A stretch of 64,000 nt of DNA from Coprococcus sp. OM04-5BH (GCF_003482105.1 NZ_QULM01000001.1:1162713-1226712); one strand, 5' to 3'; shown: positions 44,191 to 54,051, counted from the first letter of the stretch. Notes: a model not told the origin generated them from the letters alone. Program-made: numbers and translations.

Positions 44191-45810
44191 TTATCTTTCT
44201 TCCGCATGCTTTAATGAGGCAGAGATAAATCCCCTAAACAGTGGATGTGGCTTGTTTGGTCTTGACTTGAACTCAGGATGTGCCTGGGTTCCGATGAACC
44301 AAGGATGATCAGGTATCTCGATCATCTCAACGATATGCCCGTCAGGAGATAGACCGGCAAGCTTCATACCATTTGACGTGAGGGCTGATCTGTAATCATT
44401 ATTTACCTCATATCTGTGTCTGTGACGCTCATGGATAAGTTCCTTGCCATATAATTTATATGACTTTGATTCAGGATCAAGCTTACATGGGTATGAACCA
44501 AGTCTTAAGGTTCCTCCAAGATCAGTAACTGCATGCTGGTCAGGCATGATATGGATCACCTGATGGAATGAGTCAGGATTGAACTCTGAGCTGTGGGCGT
44601 CGTTGTAACCAAGTACATTTCTTGCAAATTCCACAATAGTAAGCTGCATACCAAGACAGAGACCAAGGTATGGAACTTTGTTTGTTCTTGCATAGTGTAT
44701 TGCGGAGATCATGCCCTCAATACCCCTGTCACCGAAGCCGCCCGGAACTATGATACCGTCAACGTCGGCAAGCTCGTCTTTTACATTTTCATCATTTATG
44801 GTTTCGGAATCCACCCATTTAATATCAACAACGGCGTCATTTGCAGCACTGGCATGCTTTAATGCTTCAACCACTGAGATATATGCATCGTGAAGAGATA
44901 CATACTTGCCGACTAAGGCAACACGTACCTTTTTGTGGGCGTTCTTCCATTTATTTATCATATTTGTCCATTCAAGCCAAGCTGACTCCTCAGGTGGAAC
45001 ACATGGAAGGTTCATGCACTTGCATACCACATCAGCTAACTTCTCCTTCTCCATGGCAAGAGGTACTTCGTAGAGAACCTCAACGTCAAGGTTCTGGATT
45101 ACATTCTCACTTGGCACATTACAGAATAGTGCAATCTTGTCCTTTATATCCTGATCAAGAGGAAGGTCTGAACGGCATACCAGTATATCAGGCTGGATAC
45201 CCATTCCCTGGAGACTCTTAACACTGGCCTGTGTAGGCTTTGTCTTAAGCTCGCCTGATGCCTTAAGGTAAGGGATGAGAGTAACATGGATCATAATGCA
45301 GTTCTCAGAGCCAACCTCATGCTGGAACTGTCTTATAGCCTCAAGGAACGGCTGGCTTTCGATATCGCCTACGGTACCGCCGATCTCGATTATTGCAATT
45401 TCAGTTTCTGTAGCATTTGGGTTTCTGTAGAATCTTGACTTTATTTCGTTAGTTATATGAGGAACAACCTGAACGGTGTGTCCGCCAAAGTCACCATGTC
45501 TTTCCTTCTGGAGGATGCTCCAGTAAACCTTACCGGTGGTGACATTAGAATTTTTATTAAGACTTTCATCTATGAAACGCTCGTAGTGACCCAGATCAAG
45601 GTCTGTTTCAGCTCCGTCATCGGTGACGAATACCTCACCATGCTGGATAGGATTCATGGTTCCCGGATCGATATTTATATAAGGATCAAACTTCTGGCTT
45701 GTAACCTTGTAGCCTCTCATCTTTAAAAGACGTCCCAATGAAGCTGCTGTTATGCCTTTTCCCAAGCCTGACACAACTCCACCAGTAACAAATACATACT
45801 TAACTGGCAT
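44191..45810 (-). CDS. pyrG: CTP synthase
   Basis: 539 residues from the ATG at 45810, which has AGGAGGAA just upstream; the longer reading from 45846 is a leader. The N-terminal synthetase domain has [20 protein letters not shown], and the C-terminal class I glutamine amidotransferase domain has the nucleophile motif GLCLGMQL and HPEF. It converts UTP to CTP with glutamine as nitrogen donor. The 5' leader (about 50 bases) shows no attenuator hairpin. Confidence 0.97.
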   Translation of the reverse strand: MPVKYVFVTGGVVSGLGKGITAASLGRLLKMRGYKVTSQKFDPYINIDPGTMNPIQHGEVFVTDDGAETDLDLGHYERFIDESLNKNSNVTTGKVYWSILQKERHGDFGGHTVQVVPHITNEIKSRFYRNPNATETEIAIIEIGGTVGDIESQPFLEAIRQFQHEVGSENCIMIHVTLIPYLKASGELKTKPTQASVKSLQGMGIQPDILVCRSDLPLDQDIKDKIALFCNVPSENVIQNLDVEVLYEVPLAMEKEKLADVVCKCMNLPCVPPEESAWLEWTNMINKWKNAHKKVRVALVGKYVSLHDAYISVVEALKHASAANDAVVDIKWVDSETINDENVKDELADVDGIIVPGGFGDRGIEGMISAIHYARTNKVPYLGLCLGMQLTIVEFARNVLGYNDAHSSEFNPDSFHQVIHIMPDQHAVTDLGGTLRLGSYPCKLDPESKSYKLYGKELIHERHRHRYEVNNDYRSALTSNGMKLAGLSPDGHIVEMIEIPDHPWFIGTQAHPEFKSRPNKPHPLFRGFISASLKHAEER

Positions 45811-45861
45811 GACTAATTCCTCCTGTATTACTATATATTTACCCATTAAAAAACATTGTCC

Positions 45862-45890
45862 ATTATAGAATAGTGATTTTTAAAAGTCAA
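45862..45890 (-). promoter_or_regulatory. Promoter of pyrG
   Basis: On the minus strand TTGACT (45890-45885) and TATAAT (45867-45862), with a 17-base spacer. The first transcribed bases would be about GGACAATG. Confidence 0.8.
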
Positions 45891-45981
45891 TGAATTGTAG
45901 AGGACAATAATTAAAGGATGATTATGAAAGAAAAATGTGTTAAAATGTTAAAAAAATTAAGCTGGTAAATGAGGATAAGAC

Positions 45982-47799
45982 GTGAGATTTATACACATTT
46001 CGGATGTTCATCTGGGCATGGAGCCGGACTATGGCATGTCCTGGAGCGGTGCCAGAAAAGAAGAAATAGAACATTGCCTGTTAAGAATAATCGAATATGC
46101 GAATACCCATAAGATAGATTTTATATTCATTTCCGGGGATCTCTTTGACGGCAGGCCTGATATGGACAGGCTTGAATCGGTGGATGAACTGTTTATGAAG
46201 CTTCATCACACCTGCGTTCTCTATATAGCGGGAAGCTCTGACTACATGGATCAGTCTTCGGCGTTAAACAGCTATGAGTTTAAGGCTGATGTTCATGTAC
46301 TGGGAAGCCCTGTTGATAAGAGGGGGACTTTTTCCTGTGTAAGACAGGACTATGCAGATATCAACACAGACTGTCTTTATTTTCCCGAATACGATCTTGA
46401 TGTGTACGGCGTAAGCTGTTTTAAGAAAACTGCAAATGTTGATCCGCTTGAAGACATAAAGGTCTGGAACAGGAACAGGACAAATGTGCTGCTGGCATAC
46501 GGAGGCTCCGGCAAAAACCGTCCTTTGGATTTTGCTGCCCTTAAGAAGTCAGACTTTGATTATATCGCCCTTGGCATGCGGCACAGATATGATGTTATAT
46601 GCCGTGACAAGATCATTTACCCCGGATCTCCGGAGCCTCTTGATGAGTCCGCTACCGGAAGACATGGTTTTGTTCTTGGATATATAGAGAATGGCAGGAC
46701 AGGGACAGAGTTTGTGTCATTTTCAGACAGGGAGTATAAGACCATAGAATATCCTGTTCATCGTTTCAGTACTAATGATGAGGTAAAGGATGACCTGAAA
46801 CGTATGCTTTCAAAGGAAGGCAGCGGCAATATATACACCATAAGGCTCGTGCGTCTTGACGGCTGTGAGGAGAATTATGAGCTTTCGGAGGCACTTAGGG
46901 ATTTCAATATACTCCGTATTGAGGGGGAGGCATTTGTAAGAACCGATTACGACCGGTATATGAAGGCCAACACATATAATGGTTTCGGCAGGTTGCTTGA
47001 GGCCATGAACTCAGCAAATCCCCTTGAGAGCGATGGGGTGAAGCTGGCTGTTGATATGGTGATAGAGGAAAGCGGTATAAATTACAACCACAATGCCAGG
47101 ATGTCGGACCGTCAGTATGATGATTCAAATAATATGGTGAGAGCCAGACTTATGGCAAGGAAGGACAACCTTGAGAACAGCCATGTAATGAAGGATTACA
47201 AGGCTGCTGAGGAGGATTACAGGGTAAATCCTGATGTGCTTGATAAGCTGAACAATGCCTGGACTGAGGAGCGTAAGGCGGTGCTGGCATATAAGACTGC
47301 GGCTCATGCCGTGGAACAGATAGAGAAGGATCATAAGAGAAAGTGGATCAGGGTAGGGGTGAGAACAGCTCTTATCCCACTTATAATAGTGTGTGTTGTC
47401 TGTATTATCTACATGCCGGTTGCATATATGAGGATGACAAAGGGAGCCGTGTCCGGTGCCGCCGGTGTGATTCCTTTTGTGGGCTTTATGATATCGGCAC
47501 TTTGCTTTGCCATAGGCTATGGAATATCCAGATACCGGGATGTGAGACGTAAGAAGCAGACAGGAAAGTCTCCGCTTAATCAGGAGATAGAGAATGCCAG
47601 AGTGCTCCTTGACATGTGGAATAAGAAAGTGGATGAGCTTAGAAAGCTTAGAAATGAATATCAGGAAATGGACAGAAAACGCCGTAATGCCTCTGATGTT
47701 TATTCTGAGAGCAGACAGAGGGCAGAGACCTGTGCCGGAGAGATCAAGAGGATCGATATTGCCATAAAAACCTTAAACGAGTACAAACAGGTACAATAA
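45982..47799 (+). CDS. Metallophosphoesterase-like membrane protein, active site degraded
   Basis: 605 residues from GTG 45982 (GAGGATAAG upstream). The first 260 residues align with the SbcD/Mre11/YhaO type: DVHLG (Asp8, His10) and GDLFD (Asp53, Asp56) are kept. But the expected GNHD is GSSD (residues 84-87), the next His motif is AYGGSG, and GHxH is GMRH (198-201). The middle has no known domain. Two membrane helices follow (about 459-482, 492-515), then a coiled coil to the end. The YhaN/SbcC partner is absent. Probably non-catalytic. Confidence 0.78.
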   Translation: MRFIHISDVHLGMEPDYGMSWSGARKEEIEHCLLRIIEYANTHKIDFIFISGDLFDGRPDMDRLESVDELFMKLHHTCVLYIAGSSDYMDQSSALNSYEFKADVHVLGSPVDKRGTFSCVRQDYADINTDCLYFPEYDLDVYGVSCFKKTANVDPLEDIKVWNRNRTNVLLAYGGSGKNRPLDFAALKKSDFDYIALGMRHRYDVICRDKIIYPGSPEPLDESATGRHGFVLGYIENGRTGTEFVSFSDREYKTIEYPVHRFSTNDEVKDDLKRMLSKEGSGNIYTIRLVRLDGCEENYELSEALRDFNILRIEGEAFVRTDYDRYMKANTYNGFGRLLEAMNSANPLESDGVKLAVDMVIEESGINYNHNARMSDRQYDDSNNMVRARLMARKDNLENSHVMKDYKAAEEDYRVNPDVLDKLNNAWTEERKAVLAYKTAAHAVEQIEKDHKRKWIRVGVRTALIPLIIVCVVCIIYMPVAYMRMTKGAVSGAAGVIPFVGFMISALCFAIGYGISRYRDVRRKKQTGKSPLNQEIENARVLLDMWNKKVDELRKLRNEYQEMDRKRRNASDVYSESRQRAETCAGEIKRIDIAIKTLNEYKQVQ

Positions 47800-47884
47800 G
47801 TACATAAAGAAGATCGTAAGATAAGTAAATATATTTATAATGGATATACTAATGAACAGACAGACTAAGAGGTGACAGATAAAA

Positions 47885-49273
47885 ATGAAAAAAACATCAA
47901 AGGGAAAGGTGAACCCTGAGGACAAGGTTAATTATCTTACCACAGCAGCTATACCGGGACTTGTCACGAGGATGGCAGTGCCTACTATAATAAGTATGCT
48001 GGTAACTACTTTTTATAATCTGATTGATACGCTTTTTGTGGGAAAGCTTGACAATCAGTCCACAGGAGCAGTAGGAATAACCTTTTCTGTAATGGCGATA
48101 ATGCAGGCCTTCGGCTTTCTCTTAGGACATGGCTCCGGAAACTATATTTCAAGGAAATTAGGGGCGGGAGAGACGGATAATGCCAGGAAGATGGCAGCCA
48201 CAGGCTTCTTCTCATCCCTGGCGGTGGGAATACTTATTGCCGCGCTTGGTTTCGTTTTTGTGAATCCTCTGGCTAAGTTTCTTGGATCAACGGATACAAT
48301 GCTTCCATTTACAAGGAGCTACATGAGCATAATATTTCTTGGAGCACCCTTCATCATGGGCTCATTTGTACTCAATAACCAGATGAGATTTCAGGGCTGC
48401 GCCGGTTCCTCAATGATAGGAATAGTTACAGGAGCAGTTTTAAATACCATTCTTGATCCGGTACTTATATTCGTATTTGACCTTAAGGTGGCGGGAGCGG
48501 CCTATGCCACGGTTATCAGTCAGATGGTGAGCTTTATCATACTGCTGATAATGAATAAGAAAATGTGTGGCATAAATGTAAGGCTTAAGGATTTCTCCTT
48601 TGAGTTCTCATATTACAAGGATATGTTTAAGGGCGGTGTGCCGTCCCTGTGCAGACAGAGTATAGCCTCCCTTGCCACAATATGCCTTAACATTGCTGCC
48701 GGAAGGTACGCCGGTGACATGGCGGATGCAGCCATAGCAGCCATGAGTGTTGTGGGGCGTGTGGCTATGTTTGCCAATTCTGCCCTTATAGGCTTCGGTC
48801 AGGGCTTCCAGCCTGTGTGCGGAACCAATTACGGAGCAGGAAAGTATGACAGAGTAAGAGAGGCCTACAGATTCTGCGTGAAGACTGCCACAGTTGCGTT
48901 GGTTATCATGTCAGTGGCAGGAATAATATTTGCCGAGCCACTTATAAGATTGTTCAGAAATGATCCTGATGTAATAAAGATAGGAACTGTAACCCTTATT
49001 GCCCAGTTCGTAGCCTTTGTCTTAAATGCAAATACCGTTTTGTGTAACATGCTCATGCAGACCATAGGCATGACGTTTAAGGCGTCGGTCATAGCCATGG
49101 CAAGACAGGGGGTGTTCTTTATCCCACTGATATTTATACTGCCAAGGATATTCGGATTGCCGGGAGTTGAATACTGCCAGGCAGTGGCAGACGTATGTGC
49201 ATTTATAGTTTCGGTGCCTTTCAGTATATCGGTGCTGAAAAAACTCGGAAAAACAGCCGGGAATCCAAGCTAG
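47885..49273 (+). CDS. MATE-family multidrug/metabolite exporter
   Basis: 462 residues with about twelve membrane helices in two homologous halves. Conserved starts include IPGLVTRMAVPTIISMLVTTFYNLIDTLFVG and GFGQGFQPVCGTNYGAGKYDRV. It exports organic cations or drugs using a sodium or proton gradient. AGAGGTGA lies before ATG 47885. It ends 55 bases from the convergent cotJC gene. Confidence 0.92.
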   Translation: MKKTSKGKVNPEDKVNYLTTAAIPGLVTRMAVPTIISMLVTTFYNLIDTLFVGKLDNQSTGAVGITFSVMAIMQAFGFLLGHGSGNYISRKLGAGETDNARKMAATGFFSSLAVGILIAALGFVFVNPLAKFLGSTDTMLPFTRSYMSIIFLGAPFIMGSFVLNNQMRFQGCAGSSMIGIVTGAVLNTILDPVLIFVFDLKVAGAAYATVISQMVSFIILLIMNKKMCGINVRLKDFSFEFSYYKDMFKGGVPSLCRQSIASLATICLNIAAGRYAGDMADAAIAAMSVVGRVAMFANSALIGFGQGFQPVCGTNYGAGKYDRVREAYRFCVKTATVALVIMSVAGIIFAEPLIRLFRNDPDVIKIGTVTLIAQFVAFVLNANTVLCNMLMQTIGMTFKASVIAMARQGVFFIPLIFILPRIFGLPGVEYCQAVADVCAFIVSVPFSISVLKKLGKTAGNPS

Positions 49274-49326
49274 AATTCCCGGCTCTAAAGGACAGCCTTT
49301 ACCCGGGAAACCGGGTGGCAGTAAAG
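49257..49326. other. Two hairpins between the convergent MATE and cotJC genes
   Basis: GCCGGGAAT/ATTCCCGGC overlaps the MATE stop region (49257-49282). Then CTTTAC (49297-49302) pairs with GTAAAG (49321-49326), enclosing CCGG-GAAA-CCGG with a GAAA loop. Neither has a clear T run, so Rho-independent termination is uncertain. Confidence 0.5.
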
Positions 49327-49328
49327 CC

Positions 49329-49979
49329 TTACATCTGTTTCTCTTCATTCTCCTTGCACACCGGCTTTACGCAGCTTGCACTGCAGTCAAAGTCAGGGTT
49401 CATAGCATAGAAATTCTTCTCGCTTAACTTATCGGTCACAAGTCTTAAGCACTCACCGAATCTCTGGAAGTGAACAACTTCCCTTGCCCTTAAGAACTTA
49501 ATAGGCTCATACACGTCAGGATAGTCCTTGCAGAGGCGGAGGATGTTGTCGTAGGTAGAGCGTGCCTTCTGCTCAGCCGCCATATCCTCATAGAGATCGG
49601 TTAAAGGATCTCCCTTTGACTGGAACTCGCAGGCATTGAAAGGAATACCGCCGGCTGCCATAGGCCAGATGCCCAGAGTGTGATCCACATAATATTTGTC
49701 AAAGCCCGAAGCCTTGATCTCCTCTATGGACAGATCTCTCGTGAGCTGGTGTATAATGGCACCGATCATCTCCAGATGGCCTAACTCCTCGGTTGCGATA
49801 TCCGTAAGGGCAGCCTTTACATTATTATCCTTTACCGCATAACGCTGGGACAGATACCTTATGGAGGCACTCATTTCTCCGTCAGGACCACCGTACTGGC
49901 TTATTATGTCCTGTGCAAGCTTTGCGTTGGTTTCCTTTATATTTACAGGAAACTGAAGTCTCTTTTCATATATCCACAT
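49329..49979 (-). CDS. cotJC: Spore coat protein CotJC (manganese-catalase family)
   Basis: 216 residues, ferritin-like. Metal-binding Glu/His motifs are seen in ATEELGHLEMIGAIIHQL and in REVVHFQRFGE, as in manganese catalases. CotJC belongs to the inner spore coat. The start codon directly follows the cotJB stop (TAAATG). The tail has an extra Cys cluster (DFDCSASCVKPVC). Its presence implies endospore formation. Confidence 0.93.
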   Translation of the reverse strand: MWIYEKRLQFPVNIKETNAKLAQDIISQYGGPDGEMSASIRYLSQRYAVKDNNVKAALTDIATEELGHLEMIGAIIHQLTRDLSIEEIKASGFDKYYVDHTLGIWPMAAGGIPFNACEFQSKGDPLTDLYEDMAAEQKARSTYDNILRLCKDYPDVYEPIKFLRAREVVHFQRFGECLRLVTDKLSEKNFYAMNPDFDCSASCVKPVCKENEEKQM

Positions 49980-50255
49980 TTAACAATCACACTTCCTTTC
50001 CCATGGCCATGGACCATCTACCCAGTTGAAATAGTTGCTGTCATTTACCTGATACCTGTTTAAAGGACCGTACATGTTCACGTAGTCCTTCACAGCCTGA
50101 TTTCTCATGGCCTTGTAGGTCTCGTATTTGCCCAGGGCTTTTTCACAGTGAGGGTGGGTGTCAAGGTACAGTGTCAGGTCATCAAGGGCAAATGTAACCT
50201 CGTCGATGAAGGTAAGGAGCTCGCCCTTATTCATTCTGTTCATGCCGTTGCTCAT
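49980..50255 (-). CDS. cotJB: Spore coat protein CotJB
   Basis: 91 residues, the family's usual length. Features are FALDDLTLYLDTHP, AVKDYVNMYGPL and the WVDGPWPWE end. It overlaps cotJA by four bases. Confidence 0.9.
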   Translation of the reverse strand: MSNGMNRMNKGELLTFIDEVTFALDDLTLYLDTHPHCEKALGKYETYKAMRNQAVKDYVNMYGPLNRYQVNDSNYFNWVDGPWPWERKCDC

Positions 50256-50518
50256 TCGTTGCCCCTCCTTCCGCAGAATATGAGATTTAATTCAGGAAAC
50301 ATAGTTCCCTCTTTAAGTCCCTTACACTGGTCATATAGCTGATCAAATTCCTGCATTTTCACAAAAGCCATTGCAAGGGCGGTGTCACAGGAAGACTTAT
50401 TATCGTTGTCAGGAAGGCAAGGCTTAGGTATAGCCGGTTTAGGCTGTCTGCCGTACATAACATTTGCCTGCCGCTGATAGGTAGGACGGTTGCAATTACA
50501 AGGTTGATATTGATTCAA
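50252..50518 (-). CDS. cotJA: Spore coat-associated protein CotJA-like
   Basis: 88 residues from a TTG at 50518 with GGAGGT six bases upstream. The N-terminal half is Asn/Gln/Pro/Cys-rich, the C-terminal half has the CotJA core (ALAMAFVKMQEFDQLYD, then GTMFPELN). The order cotJA-B-C matches the Bacillus operon. A mother-cell sigma-factor promoter is expected upstream, but I could not fix one with confidence. Confidence 0.82.
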   Translation of the reverse strand: MNQYQPCNCNRPTYQRQANVMYGRQPKPAIPKPCLPDNDNKSSCDTALAMAFVKMQEFDQLYDQCKGLKEGTMFPELNLIFCGRRGNE

Positions 50519-50651
50519 AAAAATACCTCCATATCATATACAGACTATATACAAATATCTGAAAATACCTGTATTTAGGCTTTTTTATATAATATGGAGG
50601 TTATTATTTTATGTGCAGAAATTATATACTGCAAATTCTGTCATATGGCTG

Positions 50652-52799
50652 TTACTGGATCCCCTTCATGGTAAGCTGGATACGCTTCTTGTTAAGATCA
50701 ACACTCATAACCTTGACTGTTACGATATCGCCTACATTTACCACTTCCATAGGATGCTTGATGTACTTGTCGGACATCTGGGAGATGTGTACAAGGCCAT
50801 CCTGATGGACTCCTATATCTACAAATGCTCCGAAGTCGATTACATTTCTGATGGTTCCCTTAAGCACCATGCCCTCGGTGAGATCCTTCATTTCAAGAAC
50901 ATCACCACGGAGGATAGGCTTAGGCATTTCGTCTCGTGGGTCTCTTGCCGGCTTCTCAAGCTCGTTGATTATATCTGTAAGGGTGATGGCACCTGTGCCG
51001 AGCTTTTCTGCCAGCTTCTTAACATCCGCTATAGACTTTCTGATATTCTTTATGCTTCCCGACTTAAGCTCTTCAAGGCTGTGGCCTGTCTCCTTGATAA
51101 GGGCAGTGGCAATGTCGTAGCTCTCCGGATGTACTGAGGTAGAATCCAGAGGATTTTTACCATCATTTATACGCATGAAGCCGGCACACTGTAAGAATGC
51201 CTTAGGTCCAAGCTTAGGAACCTTTAAAAGCTCCTTTCTTGAGGTGAAACGTCCGTTTGCCTCACGGTATTCAACGATATTCTTAGCCAGGGTTTTATTT
51301 ATACCTGATATATGCTCCATAAGTGGGGCTGAGGCAGTGTTAAGATCCACACCTACCTTATTTACACAGTCCTCAACAACAGCGTCCAGGGCACTTGTAA
51401 GCTTCTTCTGGTTCATGTCGTGCTGGTACTGGCCGACACCTATGGCCTTAGGGTCGATCTTTACAAGCTCTGCCAGTGGATCCTCAAGACGTCTTGCGAT
51501 AGAAGCGGCACTTCGCTGTCCTACATCAAAATTAGGGAATTCCTCTGTGGCAAGCTTGCTTGCGGAGTAAACAGAGGCACCGGCCTCGTTTACTATTATG
51601 TACTGGACAGGAGTGTCAAGCTCCTTTATAAGGTCTGCGATGATAAGCTCAGACTCCCTTGAAGCTGTGCCGTTTCCTACAGATATAAGGGAGATATTGT
51701 ACTTCTTTATAAGCTGTCTGAGTATCTTCTTGGATTCCGCCACCTTGTTCTGTGGTGCGGTAGGGAAGATGACCTTGGTGTCAAGCACCTTTCCTGTGGC
51801 ATCCACAACAGCAAGCTTACATCCGGTTCTGAATGCGGGATCCCAGCCAAGGACTGTGTGACCACTGATAGGAGGCTGCATAAGAAGCTGCTTGAGGTTT
51901 GTGCCGAATACCTTGATGGCACCGTCCTCGGCCTCTTCTGTAAGCTGGTTTCTGATCTCCCTTTCGATGGCAGGTGCGATAAGCCTGTCATAGCTGTCGG
52001 CGATGGCGGCCTTCAATACATCTGTTGTATATTTGTTGTCTCTTACGATGTTCTGTTTCTCCAGATACCCGATGATCTCATCCACAGGAGCTTCAAGCTT
52101 CACAGTAAGGAATTTCTCCTTCTCACCTCTGTTGATGGCAAGGGTCCTGTGACCGGTCATCTTTGAAACAGGAGAGGAGAAGTCATAGTACATTTCGTAT
52201 ACGGATTCCGCTTCAGGATCCTTTGCGGTAGAGATGAGATTTCCTCTTGCTGCTGTCCTTTCTCTTATGGACTTTCTGTAGTCTGCGTTGTCAGATATGT
52301 TCTCTGCGATTATATCCATGGCGCCGGCTATGGCGTCCTCTGCTGTGAGAACCTCCTTCTCTGCATTTATGTATTTGCCGGCTTCCTCCTCAAGAGGATG
52401 GTCAAGGAACTGGAGCATGATGATGTCCGCAAGACCCTGGAGCCCCTTTTCCTTTGCCACTGTAGCTCTGGTCTTTCTCTTCGGACGATATGGTCTGTAC
52501 AGATCATCCAGTGCTACCATGGTCATTGCCTCGTCAATTGCCTTCTTAAGCGCCGGAGTCATTTTCTCCTGCTCGGTGATGGAAGCGATAACCGTTTCCT
52601 TCTTCTCCGCAAGATTTCTCAGATATGTAAGACGCTCGTCAAGGTTACGGAGCTGCTCGTCGTTTAATGCTCCGGTTGCCTCTTTTCTGTAACGGGCAAT
52701 GAAAGGGATGGTATTTCCCTCATCAATAAGTTTGATGGCGGCGTCTACCTGCTCCTTTCTGCATTTTAATTCTTCTGTGATTATTAAAGCTATATCCAT
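50652..52799 (-). CDS. tex: Tex-family S1 RNA-binding protein
   Basis: 715 residues, near the usual length. The N-terminal helical region (IPFIARYRKEATGAL), YqgF-like RNase H fold (GHTVLGWDPAFRTGCKLAVVD), helix-hairpin-helix segment (LLKVPKLGPKAFLQCAGF) and C-terminal S1 domain (GAFVDIGVHQDGLVHISQMS) are in the standard order. Tex binds RNA and the transcription machinery. AAAGAGGT precedes the ATG. Confidence 0.95.
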   Translation of the reverse strand: MDIALIITEELKCRKEQVDAAIKLIDEGNTIPFIARYRKEATGALNDEQLRNLDERLTYLRNLAEKKETVIASITEQEKMTPALKKAIDEAMTMVALDDLYRPYRPKRKTRATVAKEKGLQGLADIIMLQFLDHPLEEEAGKYINAEKEVLTAEDAIAGAMDIIAENISDNADYRKSIRERTAARGNLISTAKDPEAESVYEMYYDFSSPVSKMTGHRTLAINRGEKEKFLTVKLEAPVDEIIGYLEKQNIVRDNKYTTDVLKAAIADSYDRLIAPAIEREIRNQLTEEAEDGAIKVFGTNLKQLLMQPPISGHTVLGWDPAFRTGCKLAVVDATGKVLDTKVIFPTAPQNKVAESKKILRQLIKKYNISLISVGNGTASRESELIIADLIKELDTPVQYIIVNEAGASVYSASKLATEEFPNFDVGQRSAASIARRLEDPLAELVKIDPKAIGVGQYQHDMNQKKLTSALDAVVEDCVNKVGVDLNTASAPLMEHISGINKTLAKNIVEYREANGRFTSRKELLKVPKLGPKAFLQCAGFMRINDGKNPLDSTSVHPESYDIATALIKETGHSLEELKSGSIKNIRKSIADVKKLAEKLGTGAITLTDIINELEKPARDPRDEMPKPILRGDVLEMKDLTEGMVLKGTIRNVIDFGAFVDIGVHQDGLVHISQMSDKYIKHPMEVVNVGDIVTVKVMSVDLNKKRIQLTMKGIQ

Positions 52800-52895
52800 T
52801 ATTGTACCTCTTTAGAAAATATATAGATAAGCCGGAAAGCTTACCGGTTTATTGGCGTTTGCAGATATGTGCACTGAATATCTGAAGCCTGTATA

Positions 52896-52924
52896 AGTAT
52901 ACAGAATTAACACAATCTTTTCAA
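52896..52924 (-). promoter_or_regulatory. Promoter of tex
   Basis: On the minus strand TTGAAA (52924-52919) and TATACT (52901-52896), spaced 17 bases. The leader of about 90 bases includes a CCGG/CCGG hairpin near 52832-52848. Confidence 0.65.
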
Positions 52925-52933
52925 TAGAAGTCC

Positions 52934-52962
52934 TTGATATGAGACCTGATATGATATAAACT
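52934..52962 (+). promoter_or_regulatory. Promoter of the HD-domain gene
   Basis: TTGATA at 52934-52939 and TAAACT at 52957-52962, spaced 17 bases. It lies back to back with the tex promoter. Confidence 0.6.
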
Positions 52963-53039
52963 AGGGACATGTTACAGGCATTATTACATAAAGATTACAT
53001 TATATTTGCGTGAAACTTACATGAAAGGAACAGACAGGG

Positions 53040-53609
53040 ATGGGCGTATCAGACAGAATAAAGACCGCCATGGACATGGCAGAGAGATTTCATGAGGGAC
53101 AGTACCGCACCGGAGCTACGGGCAAGGTTCCCTATTATCAGGAGCACATCCTTGGTGTGTATGGTATACTGAAGGACGAATTTGATGTGCAGGATGAAGA
53201 CATTCTTATTATGGCGCTGCTTCATGATACTGTTGAGGATACACAGTGCACATATGATGACATTGAGAAGGCATTTGGACCGGATATTATGAACCAGGTG
53301 AAGCTTCTCACCAGAATAGATGGAGAACCCTTTTCAATTTATGCCAGAAGATTATTTGCAAATGGCGACTACAGGACATTTCTTGTGAAGCTTGCGGACA
53401 GGCTTCACAACCTGAGGACTATTGTATATATGCCGGACAGAAGATGGATAATGAAGAAAGTCAGACAGACCTATACAGATATACTTACGCCGATCCATGA
53501 GAAGATCAAGGGAGAGAAATCTCCATATAGGGATACCATGAAGAGGCTGGCAGACTGCATTGAGGATCAGGCAGAATATGTGACCAGATATCTTGAGACC
53601 CACCAATAA
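53040..53609 (+). CDS. Small alarmone hydrolase, MESH1/SpoT-type HD protein
   Basis: 189 residues, one HD domain. The manganese ligands His36, His62, Asp63 and Asp120 occupy nearly the same positions as in human MESH1 (H35, H61, D62, D122), with HDTVEDT and KLADRLHNLRT. No synthetase, TGS or ACT domain is attached. It may break down (p)ppGpp or a related nucleotide. A terminator follows. Confidence 0.88.
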   Translation: MGVSDRIKTAMDMAERFHEGQYRTGATGKVPYYQEHILGVYGILKDEFDVQDEDILIMALLHDTVEDTQCTYDDIEKAFGPDIMNQVKLLTRIDGEPFSIYARRLFANGDYRTFLVKLADRLHNLRTIVYMPDRRWIMKKVRQTYTDILTPIHEKIKGEKSPYRDTMKRLADCIEDQAEYVTRYLETHQ

Positions 53610-53640
53610 AAAAGGAGAGACCTGACGTCTCTCCTTTTTG
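53609..53640 (+). terminator. Terminator after the HD-domain gene
   Basis: GGAGAGAC and GTCTCTCC arms around CTGAC, with A and T runs on either side; it can also serve the minus-strand small gene. Confidence 0.85.
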
Positions 53641-53683
53641 TTGCTTTTATCTGTTGCTTCCGCACTGATAAATCATCCGGATA

Positions 53684-53833
53684 TTACCATACAATGTGTC
53701 TCTTATTCTTGAGAAGCTTGCCGCCGCTTGCTATAACAAGAACTCCCGATACGATACCTGTAACAAGGATTATGACACCTACGGCGATATTAAGAGCACC
53801 GCATTTCTTCATTGTATTATATGCCTTCTCCAT
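53684..53833 (-). CDS. 49-residue single-pass membrane protein
   Basis: A short gene not covered by a 60-codon cutoff. ATG at 53833-53831 has AAAGGAGAAAC upstream. The product starts MEKAYNTMKKCGALNIAVGV, has one membrane helix (about 14-36, with GVIILVTGIVSGVLVIASG) and ends basic (KLLKNKRHIVW). The Gly-rich helix and clear ribosome site favour a real gene. Function unknown. Confidence 0.75.
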   Translation of the reverse strand: MEKAYNTMKKCGALNIAVGVIILVTGIVSGVLVIASGGKLLKNKRHIVW

Positions 53834-53958
53834 ATTGTTTCTCCTTTAAATTAAAATCATATCCTGATCAAATCCCGATACACTATGCCAAGATTATAAC
53901 ATGTGTCAAATCTGCTTTCAATAGTACTTATTAATTATATAATGAGACATATCATACA

Positions 53959-53994
53959 GGTGGTGATAATGAACATAAATTATCATCGCCTTTT
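53959..53994. other. Hairpin upstream of ung
   Basis: GGTGGTGATAAT pairs with ATTATCATCGCC around an eight-base loop, then TTTTC. It could end a transcript entering from the left; no gene lies within 53834-54129. Confidence 0.5.
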
Positions 53995-54023
53995 CATATT
54001 TTGCTTATAGGGGCTTATGAATC

Positions 54024-54051
54024 TTTACTTTTTGACAGGATGTGATAAAAT
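54024..54051 (+). promoter_or_regulatory. Predicted promoter of ung
   Basis: TTTACT at 54024-54029 and an extended -10 TGATAAAAT at 54043-54051, spaced 16 bases. A TTGACA at 54032-54037 has no matching -10. Confidence 0.45.

Noticed and set aside
44191..44862. Plus-strand open frames opposite pyrG
   Set aside because: They are mirror frames of a highly conserved enzyme and lack start signals.
45918..45968. Short reading frame of 14-16 codons ahead of the phosphoesterase-like gene
   Set aside because: It has a tolerable ribosome site but overlaps a likely extended -10 (TGTTAAAAT at 45938-45946) and has low-complexity Lys-rich content.
50519..50620. Sigma-E or sigma-K promoter for cotJ
   Set aside because: Such a promoter is expected, but no -35/-10 pair fitted either consensus well enough to call.
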